A stretch of 64,000 nucleotides of DNA from Typha latifolia. Taxonomy: Eukaryota; Streptophyta; Magnoliopsida; Poales; Typhaceae. This document shows, piece by piece, positions 1 through 13,000 of the stretch. The stretch lies in contig CM034102.1 of assembly GCA_019914945.1 (NCBI GenBank), forward strand, positions 13,505,501 through 13,569,500. The letters run 5' to 3'. The translations under genes were made by a program, and so were the position numbers. The first letter of the stretch is position 1. Each line of letters begins with the position of its first letter. The notes below the pieces were generated by a model. The model saw only the letters and a list, made by a program, of their open reading frames with translations. It made no database searches and had not been told where the DNA came from.

Positions 1-111
1 CAAAAAAAGGAAACAGCCGGGGGGAACGCTGTACGCTCTCGATGGAACAAGATATGAACTGCACATAAAAGGCAACTTGCGAACCCGACCATCGAAACAT
101 CCGAACGAAAT

Positions 112-121
112 CCAAAAATGG
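112..121. promoter_or_regulatory. CArG-box consensus in intron 1 of the AP1/FUL gene
   Basis: The sequence CCAAAAATGG is a perfect CC(A/T)6GG CArG box, 132 bp inside intron 1 of the AP1/FUL gene. MADS dimers bind such sites, and regulatory elements in intron 1 are known for the related cereal gene VRN1. Function here is inferred from sequence and position only. Confidence 0.4.
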
Positions 122-252
122 AAAACAAAACAAAAGATTCATCAAGAAGAGATAGGGAATGCACGAATCCACGTACGAGGAGGATACTCATAGTAGGAGG
201 AATCGAAGGGGAAGAATTGATAGAAGGGAATGACGGTTTGGATGATGATCAC

Positions 253-437
253 CTGGAATCCGTGGAGTACTCGTACAATTTCCCCTTGGAGGAGAAGATG
301 ATGAGGGCGACCTCGGCGTCGCAGAGGACGGAGATCTCGTGCGCCTTCTTGAGCAACCCGGACCGCCGCTTCGAGAAGGTGACCTGGCGATTGATCTTGT
401 TCTCGATCCGCTTCAATTGCACCCGCCCCCTCCCCAT
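253..437 (-). CDS. FUL: AP1/FUL (SQUA-clade) MADS-box gene, exon 1 only (partial, runs off the left edge)
   Basis: This is the first coding exon of a type II MIKCc MADS-box transcription factor that binds CArG boxes as a dimer in floral meristem identity and flowering. The ATG lies at 437-435. The exon is exactly 185 bp, the usual plant MADS exon 1 length, and ends at a GT donor (252-251). It encodes 61 residues plus two bases: an almost complete MADS domain beginning [20 protein letters not shown], then [19 protein letters not shown], ending [11 protein letters not shown]. The VQLKRIENK start, the AHEISVLCD helix and the YEYSTDS end are typical of AP1/FUL rather than SEP or AGAMOUS proteins (family knowledge). 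The remaining exons would lie below position 1. The SEP gene upstream on the same strand supports the assignment through the ancient SEP-AP1/FUL tandem. The clade is fairly sure; the choice among FUL paralogues is open. Confidence 0.93.
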
Positions 438-501
438 CTGAGCCCAAGGTACCGAGGTTATTGCCAAATCCGGTAAGGATCCGGCGGCTCCGGTCTCGTC
501 T

Positions 502-572
502 GGGAGGGAGGGAGGGAGGGAGGGAGAGGGGGAGGGGGAGGGGGGGGGCGGGGGCGGGGGAGAGGAGGGGGG
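502..572. promoter_or_regulatory. G-rich (GGGA)n tract in the 5' leader of AP1/FUL
   Basis: A 70-bp run of repeated G3-G8 tracts lies on the plus strand, 65-135 bp upstream of the AP1/FUL start codon. For the minus-strand gene the template strand is G-rich and the RNA is C-rich (CCCTCC repeats). The tract could form a DNA quadruplex or bind GA-repeat factors; both are inference. Confidence 0.5.
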
Positions 573-690
573 ATTTGTAGGCGGGGAGGGAGGACGAGGG
601 GGTGTGGGCAAGACTCCAGAGGTTTGTACAAACCGGGGTTGTTTTGACGTAGGGCGTTGTCGATTTACAATTGGGCAAGGCAGCTTTACG

Positions 691-713
691 CTGACGTGGC
701 GCGGTTCCATTGG
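691..713 (-). promoter_or_regulatory. Candidate ACGT element and CCAAT box upstream of AP1/FUL
   Basis: Read on the minus strand, a CCAAT box (713-709) is followed by GCCACGTCAG (700-691), an ACGT-core bZIP-type site, about 260 bp upstream of the start codon. No strong TATA box is visible; a TAAATA motif near 870 is the best weak candidate. This is motif evidence only. Confidence 0.3.
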
Positions 714-1834
714 CTCGCCCCTTACTGTAGAGCATGCGGCTCAGGCGCGCCGATGGGAGCCGATCGGGTTGTACGAGGAGCGGATCGGGGCCCACTCGTC
801 ACTAGCGGCCCAGCGAAGGGAAATGGACGGGCCCGATTTAATCCGAACGGAGGTTTCGTCCGGTTGCTCCTATTTACGAATTTGCCATCCATGAGGGCTG
901 GGGAGTGGGGGGGAAGTGGCGAGTAATGACGTGTAGGGTGGTGAGTTGATGATGTGGAAGATGGAAAGCCTGGGGTTGGGGGGTGCCATCAATAGGATGA
1001 TTGGTGGAGAGATGTGTAACCCACTGTGTGTGATGGTTAAGAAGTGGGTCAAGAACGGTTAAATCCTGTACAAATCTTTCATAACGAATTCCTAATGCAA
1101 GTCTTATCAAGTGTTCTATGTGCATAAGTGAGCTTATTAGAAAAAGAAACCAACAAAACAAACAGTTCCAAACAATGAAAGAAGAGAGAGGGAAAAGGAA
1201 AAGAAAAATTAACAGCCATCGCCTTTGTGCGAGTGTGATCCTTGCAAAACCAAAGGCAAAAAGCAAGCAACAGAAGATTCAACCTTTCCAGGTGTGGTTA
1301 GAAACTGTAGGAGAAAGTGACAGAGAGACTGGTGAGCCTATATGTAGTCGAAACGTGTCCATGTCAGGGAGAGGGAGGGGGGGTGTTTTCCATTAGAATC
1401 CTTGCAATATGGCTTATTAAGGTTTGCCTTACTCTCGCCTGACCTTGGTAGCTATTTTCAGAACTCAGAGACACAGATACGGTGGTCTTTTCCGTGTTTC
1501 CTTCCACAGTTTCCAAATAATTATTTGGTGAACAGTGCTCCAGTTCCATTGCTGGAAAGGGTCGTAGGATTCTCCTGACTCTGGCATCTTGGGCCTATAG
1601 CTTATATACCAACACCCCCACCCACCACCACCACCACTGCTAGATGATTCTTTTCTTTCTTAGATTAATTCTGTTTTACCTTACACCATAGTTCATCTCT
1701 TCAATTATATAAAACCTTAAGCACTTAACCTTTTTTTTTTTAACGTTATAAAAGTATCATTCCCTTCTTTCTTTCTTTTTTATCTTAGTGTTATGACGGA
1801 TGAATCCTAGGCTGTTTGATGTTTTTAATGCTTT

Positions 1835-2310
1835 CTGAATTATTTTTTTTTATTCTAACTAAAAATTACTATTCTAAATTTATAACCAAACATCAAATTA
1901 TTCCTACTTTAAAATAAAAATACTATTCAAATTATTCTTTGCATAAGATTTCACCTACTTATAACTTTACCCTTGATTTAACTAAAGTTATTTTAAAAAT
2001 ATTCTCCCCACTCTTTTCCCTCTCACCTATCTTATTTTACAAACTATAAGTTTCTACTTAATTTCTCCACCTATCTATTCTCTCTCTTAGCCCCCCATCC
2101 ACTACCTATCTCGTTTCTTACTCAAATATACATTAATATGTATTCCATACTTATAAGAAATCATAACACTTTAATTTAAATTTAAATATTAAATCAATAT
2201 TTTTTAATTTTATTTTATTTTTATATTTAATTCAACTTTTTTTTATATCATATTAAAAAAAATATTATTACAGTGCCATTCTATTTTACAACCAAATATC
2301 AATTTGTGCA
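1835..2310. repeat. AT-rich MITE-like element upstream of AP1/FUL
   Basis: The stretch shares phrases such as AAATAAAAATACTATTCAAA, plus repeated ATTCTAAA blocks, with the elements at 41,521-41,908 and about 57,110-57,470. This points to one dispersed MITE family. The ends are not sharply defined here. Confidence 0.4.
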
Positions 2311-4088
2311 ATATTATATAAATTGTCCTTCGATGTAAGCATCTTTACTACTCTTTAAATCTAAAAAGTTACGTTCTAATTTTTAATAATATGTGCGTCG
2401 AGATTAAAAATATAAATTAGTCTAAATAATTAAAAAAAAACTTAAATTTATAATTCAATAAATAAAAAATCTATTTCTATCCATTAAAAAACTAAAAGAT
2501 TTTTTTTTACTGCAGATTACGGAGAGAAGAGTTGAAAATCCTACATTGAGGCAAATATTCTTATCTGGGCAACTTGGAGGTGGGACCCCGTACCAGAAGA
2601 TTGAGGGACCGGTGGGTAAGGGAAGCCCATCAGCCATGGTTGCTTGCTCACACACTTCACAGAGCCTCCTCCATCAACCTCGGCCGGCCACCGATTCGGC
2701 TCGTAGCCTGTTACCCCTCGTCTTTTCTCACTGTCTTCCTCCCCATGTCTCCCTGTGACTGTGAGCTTAGGCTTAGCTTGCAGGTGGTCGCGGGAAAAAA
2801 GAAAAGAAAGGAGAAGACAAGTACGTACGGGTGAGCTTAAACCATGTGGCACTCGTACGTACTAAGATTCCTCTTCATTGCTTCTCACCGATGAATCCTT
2901 CAAACATACATATAGCAATCTAAATGCAAACGCAATCCAGATAAAAACATCGGTTTTCATTGAGAATGATTTCATCTAGAGGCGTTATTTATTTATTTTT
3001 TTGTCCTTAGAATTCCTTAAGATACACAAGATGTCACAGAGTATTAAAGAGACTACTCGTTACTACACTCTCTTTTTTTTTTTTTTTTAAAAAAAAAAAA
3101 AACTTCACAACTACTATTCCCATAGTTTGGTCAAAAGCTCTTAGGATCAGCAGTACGATGTAATCATGTAGGTCTCACAAACGGGGGCTGGATACGAGTC
3201 CGAGTCAGACCACATTTTCACCTATTAGTATGTAACATAATTGGATGCAAGATTGGGATCGCCAAAATGGTCAATTCCCTGGAAACTTTTCATCACACCA
3301 TTTCTGGACATCAAAATGAAGATAGTACGATTCACAGCCCTGATTGAACCACCATAGTAAAAGCCTCCAAAAAGTAATGGGAGTAATCGAACAAAGTTGT
3401 GGAATATGAGAGCAAACATAATAAGATTAAAAAATAGACATATAGTTGAAGACATTCCTTCCTCTGGACTCTGGAGTAGAGTTAGCATGGAGTGTAAGCT
3501 ATAGCATGATTGCATTTAGCAATTTAAGATGGATGAATGAAGCAGGAATAGCACTCGTATTCAAACTAACAAACAAAAAATGACAACTAGAGAGAAATGC
3601 AATCTTACACAAGAGCCCCAAAGCATATCATTAAGTATGAGATAGGTGGCTTAAACAGTATTCAATAAAAGTGCTCTAAGCTCAGAGCAGGCAAAATACT
3701 GTTAACTAATCTAGAAAAAAAATTAGAGTAGCTAGCAAGCACATTGATTAGTTTAAACAGTACTTGACTAGACAACAATAAAAATGAAATAGAAGAAGGA
3801 AATCAAAGTTTATGCATCGTGTAAGAGAATAAATTGATCTGTCTTATTTATTCTCCGCTACTGAAAATCACACGACCATTAATATTACATAACTCGAAAA
3901 ACCATCCGTCAACCCTACAAACGTATATACGTATATTGATACATCAGATACAGACCTCAATTTATTTCTTATTTCCCAGATGAGTCCAAGAGAGGAAGAT
4001 TGAAGCACTGTTATCACCATTAGGAGAATGAGGACAGGAAAATATAATTAAGTAACAAGTCCAAGTACCTCAGTAGTCTCAGAATACA

Positions 4089-7000
4089 TCACATCCACCC
4101 AGGGACATAGCCATTTATATGCTGGGAGGTTGTTCCACTGTTCAACTGATCTATGCAGGCTGGGTGATACCTGCAGAACGAAGATCATGACACTGATGAG
4201 TGTAAACCAGCATATAGCCATTTATGGATCTGCTGCTGCATTTAGCAAGACAATAATTACCCAATCTGCAAAGAAGGTTCACAACCCAGGGGTTGGAAGA
4301 GCCCCTCATGTTGAGGGTCAGCAATCTGGCCGGCGCTAGACCCCTCGCCACCACCATTTTGCCATGAGAGTTGGATAAGATTTTCTGAACCAGTCTCCTG
4401 CAACTGTCACAAGGAAAACCAGAGAAGATTTATTGTAAGCCAATATTGCTACTATGTCCTCAGAATGTTTCAAGGGATTGCCAGCATAACTCTAAGCCAT
4501 GAGAACAGAAACTTGCAGAAAGCCCAATGGGACTTTATCTATCTGTGTTCACAGTGTAAGTGCCCAAAGGACATCCGTGTTGAAAAACTGTTGACACGGT
4601 AGGCAAAAGTAAAAAAAAAAAAGGTCCAGAGATGCCAAGGAATATAATGACAAAAATTATGTGAAGAAATGACACAATTGAAACAAGCTTGTAGTTTAAT
4701 AGCTGAATGTCATCTGAAATAAAACCACCCTGGACAAGAAGGAAGGCCTATAAATGCATACCCTTGAGCCTTGCAAGGAAAATTACAGAAGATTAATAAT
4801 CTTTATTCCTAGAAAAAAGAGCAGCTATTCATGTTTCAACAGCATAAAAGAAGATCAACAAGCGGCAAGGTACCAACAGAACAGTGAAACTTACTGGTAT
4901 CTCATTTTATGTATAGAAATATATTGATATTTATATCTCCGTTGTTAAAGGCTGTGGAAGAGAGTCGGAGTGCAAAATTTCCAGTAAACCAGACAAGATC
5001 GTGGCATTCCAACTTTCCAAGTACAGATATATTTTGGTACTAAAACTTACTACTTACCAGTTACCATACAGCCTTACTACATTACTAAGTAAATGGTTGA
5101 TGCGGACCGACTGACTGGACTGCCTCGAGCCTTGAGTGCCGACCCAACATGGGTCTCCTTTATTGCTTTATTTATTTTATTACATTTGGTGCTGATTCGG
5201 GTTAGCCGACTGTGCTTTATTAATTGGAGTCACTTTGTATTTGGTGAGTCGCTTTGTATTCTACCCAAAGGGATATAGCCTACGGGTCAAGTTGGTTTGT
5301 CTGGGTAGCCAACTTTTTCAAACATATGGTGCGTACCCATTTGAATTATCAAGTAATTGAGCTAGAGCTTGAGCTCCTTCTTCTCCCAAATCCGACTTCC
5401 CTCCTCCTCGTGTCGACCTCTCCTCGGCCGCCCGTCTTAGTCACCAAATCTCCCCTCATCTAGCCACACCAGCCTTGTCCCTAAGAGCCGGCCTCCTCTT
5501 CTTCCTCTTCTCTTCCTCTCGATTATCTACCCTTTCGCATAACTTCCTGCAAACTCTCCCAAACCACTTCTCTGGCCTTTGGCTACTCTACGGATCTCAA
5601 TATTTAATAGGCCAAACTTACTCCCTTTAAGAGCAACAAAATATCCAAATGTCGAGGTTCCAATAGGTAGATCTCCCAAAATTGCTCTCATAAGGTCTGT
5701 CTAAAATGTCTAAAGATCGTTGTGGATTGGATCAAGTCGATTCTTAACAATTGGTATCAGAGCAAATCGATATTTAGCTGTGGATCATGGTGATCACATG
5801 GGCTTCAACATCTTGACAACAAAAGGCGACGGCCATGGCGACCACTAAGCTGCTCGTGGCCCCGATAGAGTTAGATCCGGACACTGATTCATGGGATTGG
5901 ACCTTGGAGTTCATGCAAAGCAATTGACAATAAATGATGGAGTGTATGGATGTAACCCAACACAACATAGAGATGCTCATGCAAATCCTTCTCAACCAGT
6001 GACAGGAGTCTCAGTGGAAGACATATTGCGACGGCACGAGTTGAATCTCCGCCTCGTCCCCTGGTTAACCTGGATAGAGGGGCCCTACCCTTCGGGAGCC
6101 TCTCCTCTCTAACCCTTCGGAGCCATGGTCTGACCACTAGGAGGACAAGCCGAGACATCAACCCGACCCAATTAGGTCGATGGACACCCTATGGCTTGGT
6201 GGGTGTCCCTACCCTTCGACAATTTTGAGTCTGACTAATGCTCGGAGACCACAACGAGCAGTAGATTATCCTCATCGCCATATTACGAACTAGCCAGGGG
6301 GCGAATCCAACTCCAACTCAGATTGGCTCATATAGGTAGTCAAGGGCATTTACACCTTTTCTCCTAGCTAGTTATCTACTTATATTTATCCTTGTATTTG
6401 TTTTTTAGTTGCTTTTGTGGATTAGTCGGACTTGAGCCTATTCGATCTGGCTAATCAAGTTAAGCTCAAGTTTAATGATTTATTAGAGCTGTAATCGATT
6501 AGGCCTAGAGCCTAAACTTGGATTGATGTATTAGGGTTGGTGGTTGAGCCTGTTCAATCCGGCTAATCAAGTCAAGTTCAAGTTTAATGGTTTATTAGAA
6601 TGATAATCAATTAAGCATAGAGCTTAAATTTGGATTGATGTATTAGGGCTGGTTAGGGTTGGTTGAGCCTAAGCCGAAGTGGCAAGGTCGACCAGGTTGA
6701 GTAAGGTTAGGTAGTCACCAAATAGGTGGTGTGCACCTACCAGTAACTGGTTGATTAAGTTTTAAGTCGGTATGGCCCAAGTTAGCTTAGCTGGTGGGGA
6801 CATTATATAATCTTTAGTGAAACCTTAGCGAGGGATTATTGAATGAATGAGAATTTGACCTTTAGTCTCTCTCTTCCTTGACCTCTCCCTTTTGTTTGAC
6901 CTCCCTCTTTCTCTCGCTGAGATTCATCCTCGGTAGTGGTCGCTACCACCACAGCCCTTTCTTTATGTCTGATAGTCTCAACTATTGGTAAAGCAGTCAT

Positions 7001-10000
7001 ACTTCCTTCACCTAAACTAGAACATGATGTAGCGGCTCTTTCCAAAAGGCATGAATGCAAATAAAAAAACATATCAGGGATAAGCTTCACGACCAAGAGG
7101 TCTTCTTAATAAAAGAGACATTTGGCGATAAGCTTGTGCCTATTTGGAGTGATCATCATAAATTATTAAAGTATGTTGTCCACGATACATAAAATGTTTA
7201 ACCAGAGCCACTCCCATATAAGGAGCAAGGTATTGTAATGTAGTAGGTGAATCCGCTGTTTCAGCTACGATAGTAGTTTATATTCCATAGCCCATTGATC
7301 CTGAAAAATAGTCACTACCTAAGACACAGAAGATGCTTTTTGACCAATAGCTACATAAACACATTACATTTTGCCCTTTTTGATTGAGAATTGTATCCGT
7401 GACTATTGCTATTTTGCCGGTTTGCCTATCCTTAATAATTAATTCTCTCTAACCCCGTCCTATAGGGATCATTGCATTAATAGCAATAAGCCTTGTTTGA
7501 AGGGGCTCATATATAGAATGTCTTGAAATAATACCTGGGGCAGAGTATTAAAATTAATCGAGATTCAGAAGATGAAATTTCACCTCTCCCATCAATAGAT
7601 TTAGCTAGAGCATTTATAACACGACCCAAATAAGTGTCACTTACAAGTATTTGAGCAATTCTTTTTGTTGCTTTTACAGAACTTCCTTCTTGTATCATCA
7701 ACTCATCCCATTAATACAACGCCAACATTTTTTTATTCCAAAATAAGAGCAATGCCCTATTGTACTCTTTTCAAATTCTACTAATTCACTAGCCATTACA
7801 TCATCAAGATCATACGAGCAATGTTGTTGCCTACTTGAAGTATGGCATTAGTATTCACAATCTTAACTTCTCTACTATATTGTTCAATACTTTCATGAAT
7901 AATATTACTAATTTCATTGGTTTGAAGGGTTACCATTAGTATCTCTTTATTCTTTTTCGGAAGGAAGGGGAAAAAATAATGCCTAAATTTGAAATTCAAA
8001 TAAAAGTTGAAGGGCTAATCAGTTATTTCTTCCATGGCCTTGAGATGCCAATATTCGCATAGATAGAACGAAAATGTAACTCATTATTCATATTCAAACA
8101 ATTTAGAGTTCCTAAATTGGTTGATTAGGTTTAAGTTGGTATGACCCAAGTTAGCCTGGCTGATGAGGACATTATATAATCTATAGTGAAATCTTGATGA
8201 GGGATTATTGAATGAATGAGAATTTGACCTATTTGACCTAAGTCCTTCTCTTCCTCGATCTCTCCCTTTCGTGAAACCTCCCTCTCTCTCGCCGAGCTTT
8301 GTCCTCGGCCGTGGCTGCTACCACCCTGGCCCTTTCCTTACATCCGATTGTTCCCTCTCGTCCCTGTGAGTACGGTCCACTTCTCGTCTCTTGTCTAGCC
8401 TTATGCTTTATCCCACTACTATAATCATCTTCCACTTTCCATAACCCTAACCCTAACCCTAACCACAACTCCATTATCCACCTTCCACGTCCATCTCACC
8501 ACCTCTGACCTTTGGTCAATTTTTCCATTATAGCAGATGAAGACCTAGGTGGCCACCTCCCCACCTTGGAAGAGCTTTAGAACATTTTGGATGCAGCCCC
8601 CAATTAGCTGGCCCAAGATTAGTACGAGTTGGTCTTGCATCAAACCAACTTGGTCTCTTTTTCGTTTTTGCCTTTTCTTTTCCTTTCAGAGCTGAGGGAA
8701 GCCCACTTAGGGGAGCCAAAGGTGATCTAACTCGAACACAAGCTGCAGTAAGAGTAGAAGCTGACCAAGGAAGGTGCAAATCATGGTCAAATGGCTATCA
8801 TCGAAGACAACAAAAGAGTTTGCGGTATTTTCAACCCGACTTCTCCATTCTACAAGTGGCTACATGAGGCATACAAAGAGGACGCCGACACCATGAAAAT
8901 GATGGCTGATTTAACCTCAGGTCCAAACAGCAAGCCAGAATTTACACTCGAGGATCAACCCATCTTGGACCATGGCAAGGTGATCGTCCCAGCCAATATC
9001 GGCTTGTGGTAGGTTGATGCAGCTTGAGTGCATGAAGACAAGATGGATTCAACTTTGGATGATATGGTGTGACTGAACCAAGCAAGTGGAGTGAAGCAAG
9101 AGGAGATGAACCTGTTGGAAGCCACATCCGAGGGCAAGATAGATGCAATCACATGGGAGCAAGAGATGGACTCACATCGAGTTGATTCAGTCGACTCAAC
9201 TATGTATTCATATCCAAGTTCTCTTTGTATTTTAGATTTGAAGAGAGGCCGCTTGGAAGGGCCATATGTGATTCAACTCGAGCTAGAAAAGGTGTACTAA
9301 AACCCCTTTGGATGGATCAATAAGATTGGGCTCTATGACCCCGAGCATGAAGGGATTGAATCAATTGTACCACACCGAGCTTAGGATACAGAAATTCAAA
9401 ACATGATGCGGTGGATTGGACTCGAACTGATTACGTAAGTGAAGAGGCTAAGCAGAGATGGAATTGCTAATCGAGCGGCTTGGCATGCCGATGGACGAGA
9501 CCACTTTGGGAGTTAGAGTTAGACATCATGGATTGTCTTCACGATTTCCCACCTTGAGGATAAGATGACAGAAACATGGTGGTATATTATAAACCAGCTA
9601 GGGGGTGAACCCATCTTTAGCTTAGATCAGCTCATAGAGGTAGTCAAGGGCATTTATGTCTTTTCTCATGGATAGTTATCTACTTATATTTATCTTTGCA
9701 TTTGCTTTTTAGTTGCTTTTGCTTATGTGTATTAGTCATTGCTTACGTGGGTTAGTTGGACTCTAGCCTATTCGATCTGGCTAATTAAGTTAGGTTCAAG
9801 TTTAATAGTTTATTAGAGTTGTAATCGGTTAGGCCTAAAGCCTAATCCTGGATTATGTATTAGGGCTGGCTAGAGTCGGTTGAGCCTAAGCCAAAGCAGC
9901 TAGGTCGAGTTAGGTTAGGTAGCCACTAAACATGTTGTGGTGTGCACCTAATGGTAATTGGTTAAGAATTGGTAAATTACATTTAAGTCAGTATGACCCA

Positions 10001-13000
10001 AGTTAGCCTAGTTGGGTTGATCCAGTTGATTAGGGACATTATATAATCTGTAGTAGTCTAGTGGAACCCTAATGAGGAATTATTAGGTGAATGAGAATTT
10101 GACCTAAAGCTTTATCTATAGTAGTCTAGTGGAACCCCCTCTCATGCGACCTCCCTCTCTCTCGCCAAGCTTTATCTTTGGTCGGCCACCACCACCACTA
10201 TCTTTCCCTTACATCCTCTCTTCCCCTCTTGTCCCCTCTCGTCCCTGAGAGTAGAATCAATTTCTTTCCCTTGTATAGCTTTATATTATATCTCACCACC
10301 GTAGCTATCTTTCACCTTGATGTGATTCATACTAGATCGAATCACCTCGAAAGATATTGGGCTTGATAGATCAAGTTTAGTTATCATATTTATTATGCAT
10401 ATGTGGTTTAGACAAAGTCTTAGTATGTTAGAATTTTATTTAATCAGCTAAATTCAACTCTGTGCAATTTTGGGAAAATATTTACAGAATATTCTACAGA
10501 TATCCGAATAATATCAAACTAATTGGATACGATCGCCAACCTCCAAATCTATAACTTTGGTATTCATGACTTCTCCAGATTCGGAATCCATCTGTGGCAA
10601 AATGAAGAGTTAATCCGGAAAGATAAGAAAGATTAATTTGGTTAAATTTGTTTTAGACTTTTTAATTTAATCTCTATAATAGAGCCTTATGGCTTGTATC
10701 TTAGGTATGCTTGGAATAAGAAATTAATTCGCTTTTGCCTTGGCATCTCTCTCAACTAGGTCGTCGACCTCTACATCTCCCTCCCTTTTCACCAACTAGT
10801 GCCACCTCTTCCGTTGGCACGATCTCATCTAACTTCTAATCTCCCTCTTCCGCCAATCCCCTAGTCCTGTAGGGCAGACCTATATCTCTCCCTTCGTATC
10901 TCTATCTTAACCGTCTCTACCTTCTGTACGATTTTTTATCACAGTTGTAGGCCAATCATAGCCTTCAACCATCTATTGCATCTGCATCCGCAAACCACTA
11001 TCACCATCATCAATTGTCGAGCCACCTTCATCAACTACTCGGCCTTCACTCTATCATCACCTCCATCCTATACCTAGGAATCCGTGCCTCCACCCGTGGA
11101 TCCCAAATCCTGTGCAAAACTGCTACAGATCGAATTAAGCCGGTTTGTAACACACCTTCCATAACCCTGATCCTAAGCACAACTTGATTATCCTCCTTCC
11201 ACATTCATCTCGCCACCTCTGATCTTTGATAAATTTTCCATCATATCTCTCGATATACTCATCAGATTGACATGACTTTAATTTCCTAAGCTATTGATGT
11301 GGATAGGTTTGACGAGGCCCTACGAGACCTTGCCTAAGCTATTGATGTGGATATGTCGCGGTATCACACTAGCAGTCTAGGGCAACACAATTCAAGCTCG
11401 ATCTTTACCCATTAATACTTTGAGAGCTGATTTGGTGCTCAACCTTCAATGGTCCAAAGCTTGGGTCATGTTGGATGGCATTTTGTCAAGCTAAGACATA
11501 GCACTACAGCCCCTAATTAGCCTACTCGAACTTGACGCCCAAGGCTACTTGATGCAACTCACACCTACCTTGGTAGAGAGTTCATAAGGAGGAGATCACG
11601 AAAATGGTTTCTAAGATGTTGGAGAGTGGCATCATTCAGCTCAGCAGGAGTTCACATTCATCTCCAGTGTTGCTCATGCATAATAAGGATAGGTCATGGT
11701 GGTTTTGCATCGATTACTGGGATCTTAACATGATCACCATTAAGGAGGTACCTGATTCCAGTGATTGAGGAGTTGCTAGATGAGTTGGTGGGTGTGGCCT
11801 ACTTCAGCAAGCTCAATCTATGTTAATTTTAGGTAATATCGTTCGGTCTCACTAATGCACCGACTATCTTTCAAAGCCTCATGGTATGTCGCATTTTTTT
11901 ACCACATTTTAGTTTACATTCGTTTGTGGCAGGAGCATTTAGAGCACTTGGTAGAGGTGCTAAAAGTTTTGAGTAGCAACCACATGAAAGTGAAACAATC
12001 CAAATGCCTTTGGGCCAAACTGAAAGTGGAATATTTGGGCCATGGTGAATTGGCTGATGTCCAAGACCTTGAAGGAGTTGCATGGGTTTTTGGGGCTGAT
12101 CTATTATTATCGGCAATTTGTGGAGAATTTTGGGAAAACAGTCGCGCCTTTGACAATGTTGTTGCACTAATGCATTGGAGGAGTTGAAGGAAGCTATGAC
12201 AACAGCCTCAGTTTTGCCGTTTTCTGATTTCAGCAAGCCATTTGTGGTGGAATGCAACATATCCGACATAGATATAGGTGTTGTTTTGATGCAGGAAGGG
12301 CAACCTATTACTTTTATAAGCAAAGCACTCTCTCCAAAGATCAAACTGTTGACGATTATTCGTGTTGTGACAAAGTGGCAACTATATATAATGGGCGTCG
12401 TTTCAACGTCAAGAATGGATCAAAAAGTTTCTTGTATTTTCTAGAGTAACAGATCCATAAACCAGCCAATAGAGATGGGTATGCAAACAACTTGACTATA
12501 ACTACGAGTTGGTGTACAAGAAGAATGCTGAAAACCTAATTGCGGATGCTCTTTTATGCCAACCCGAGTGCGGCGAGTTGACGGCCTTTCCCTTCCTATC
12601 AGAATTGAGGACAGCCATGAGTATTGATTAGGACCTTGTTTAGATCCTAAGTGAGCTAGTAGCAGACCCCAACAACATCCTTAGATGGAGGACTGAGATA
12701 GGCTGATTTTGGACGAGGGGTACCACTTGTACGAGGCTACTCAGTGATTATGGTTGTTGTGGATTGCCTTAGCAGGTATGCCCATTTTTTAGCACTTACA
12801 CAACTGTTTTCAGCAAAATGGGTAGCAAAAGTCTATATTCGAGACGTCACTCACCTTCACGATATGTTTTGGTCTATTATTTTTTATCGTGACTACATCT
12901 TTGTTAGCGCGTTTTGGCTGGCCTACTTCAAAGACAATAGGGAACAAAGCTTGCCATGAGCTCAACATACGACTCGTAGACCGATAGCAGACGAAGGTGG

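Larger units (their letters stand above)
438..4088. other. Intergenic region between SEP 3' end and AP1/FUL start
   Basis: This 3.65 kb stretch holds the AP1/FUL promoter and leader (to about 1 kb), a GA/CT-rich part, an AT-rich MITE-like stretch (about 1,835-2,310), a GC-rich island (about 2,575-2,860) and the SEP 3' flank. None of the short ORFs, including those in the island, matches a family I recognise, and they overlap on both strands. I see no further gene. Confidence 0.5.
6288..11255 (+). mobile_element. Second, nested LTR-type element inside the gypsy element
   Basis: Segments starting near 6,288 and 9,594 are alike (both contain GGTAGTCAAGGGCATTTA and a later GAATGAGAATTTGACCT block) and look like its two LTRs. 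The left copy is split by the plastid insert and resumes at about 8,118-8,535. The right copy runs to about 11,255 and carries an unrelated insert at about 10,325-11,150. Between them, 8,791-9,012 encodes a short gypsy integrase-like piece. The outer borders are approximate and I found no target duplication. Confidence 0.55.

Noticed and set aside
142..795. Long minus-strand ORFs overlapping the FUL exon
   Set aside because: They run through the leader and CCCTCC repeats. The MADS exon from 437 with a proper donor explains the coding signal.
8447..8464. Telomere-like (CCCTAA)n
   Set aside because: Only about three units, and the plant telomere repeat is CCCTAAA. The related copy near 11,160 shows a degenerate form, so it is local LTR drift.
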